DNA from: Closterium sp. NIES-65
Lineage: Eukaryota; Streptophyta; Zygnematophyceae; Desmidiales; Closteriaceae
NCBI GenBank assembly: GCA_948144175.1
Contig: CANXME010001991.1
Span: 62,001 to 126,000 of the forward strand
Direction of reading: 5' to 3'
Length of the DNA stretch: 64,000 nucleotides
Shown: in pieces, positions 63,541 through 64,000 of the stretch
How the letters are laid out: each line of letters starts with the position of its first letter
Position numbering within the stretch: the stretch's first letter is position 1
Notes under the pieces: generated by a model
What the model saw: the letters and a program-made list of their open reading frames with translations, nothing else
Database searches by the model: none
What the model was told of the DNA's origin: nothing
Translations under genes and position numbers: made by a program

Positions 63541-64000
63541 AGTGTCCACGAGCTCTGGTTCTACGGCAGGCTCAATCCGCTCGAGAATTGAAGCCACGAT
63601 TCCGGCAACAGCGAGAGCATCTTCAGTCACTTGGTCTGCTCCGGGTAGGAGATTCCCGCGGTCGCCAACTTCGTGTAGAGGTCGTCAATTTGTCCAGGAC
63701 AGGTTGCACCGCCTCTCCCTCGCTCAGGCGCAACGCGGACAGCTCCCTCTCCAGCATCAATGTTGCAACAACAGAGGTCGGGGCGTGCAGCTCCTTCAAC
63801 ACGGTCCACGCCTTCGGACCGCACTCATCCCCCGGCAGCAGGTGCATGACGTGGTGACGCTGGTTCAGCTCCAAACTCTGCGACATCAAATAGTAGCCAG
63901 CCGAGGAGAGCTTGTCCCAATCTTCGTGCAGCGCGGGGTCACTCGGTCTAGGCTCCTCCCCAATCATTAGTTTCAGCAATCCAATCTGACGGAAATAGAG
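63541..64000 (-). pseudogene. gag: Element I Gag body (runs off window)
   Basis: LLKLMIGEEPRPSDPALHED, DKLSSAGYYLMSQSLELNQR, AWTVLKELHAPTSVVATLML and LSEGEAVQPVLDKL match the UBN2-type Gag layout of Copia elements (LLKLM...ILSLSL...AWLLKLFA style). The N terminus lies beyond base 64000. A frame break near 63623 separates it from the knuckle region. Confidence 0.8.

Larger units (their letters stand above)
61994..64000 (-). mobile_element. Copia element I (third lineage), partial
   Basis: Minus-strand gag, zinc knuckle, protease and integrase, cut at 61994 by the LTR of H and running off the window at 64000. Frames are broken near 63060, 63000, 62340 and 63623. Protein blocks resemble Tnt1/Copia polyproteins, with Gag similar to the UBN2 type. 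Confidence 0.85.

Overview
The window looks like repeat-rich nuclear DNA of a plant or green-alga lineage organism. LTR primer-binding sites resemble the plant initiator-Met tRNA complement (TGGTATCAGAGC and close variants), Ty1/Copia polyproteins dominate, and two candidate genes have GT-AG introns. The species is not identifiable from the sequence; a streptophyte alga is a guess. No rRNA gene, true tRNA gene, CRISPR array or bacterial-type operon was seen. Almost everything is mobile DNA, most of it nested and broken.

Left part (1-12003): a 732-bp sequence occurs twice (150-881, 1142-1873). It sits beside the gag gene of a minus-strand LTR element (K), whose 5' LTR is at 10172-10629. The K gag is split by a 7-kb minus-strand Copia element (A, 2153-9169), flanked by TAGGG; removing A rejoins the K reading frame. 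A tandem miniature LTR element (TRIM) lies at 10871-11425.

Middle part (12004-31303): Copia copies B (+), C (-) and D (-) belong to a short-LTR family (LTRs 125-136 bp) that also includes A, F, G and J. D, a 3-kb deletion derivative with a perfect GCAGC duplication, sits inside E, an LTR element with no recognisable pol. B and C share the same RNase H defects although their LTRs differ.

31304-34796: a foldback MITE-like sequence, then a candidate multi-exon minus-strand gene of unknown function with good splice sites but two in-frame TAG codons.

34797-55430: a Plavaka-type (CACTA-related) transposase gene on the plus strand (48397-52732) lies between arrays of a ~180-bp repeat that point in opposite directions on the two sides, as if the arrays were its long terminal inverted repeats. 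Three later insertions interrupt the arrays: a 1.9-kb probable solo LTR (M, itself carrying a J-type LTR and a TRIM), the 7.4-kb Copia F, and the 1.7-kb non-autonomous J. With these removed the unit would be about 9.6 kb. Its introns and upstream region hold CT-rich minisatellites.

Right end (55431-64000): the 5' end of Copia G is fused to a 3'-truncated Copia H of another lineage (minus), whose LTR in turn cuts into a third Copia lineage, I (minus), running off the window. Most stops in these elements are CAG to TAG changes relative to sister copies or to the expected family residue, consistent with methylation-driven decay. No gene here can be called an intact host gene with confidence.
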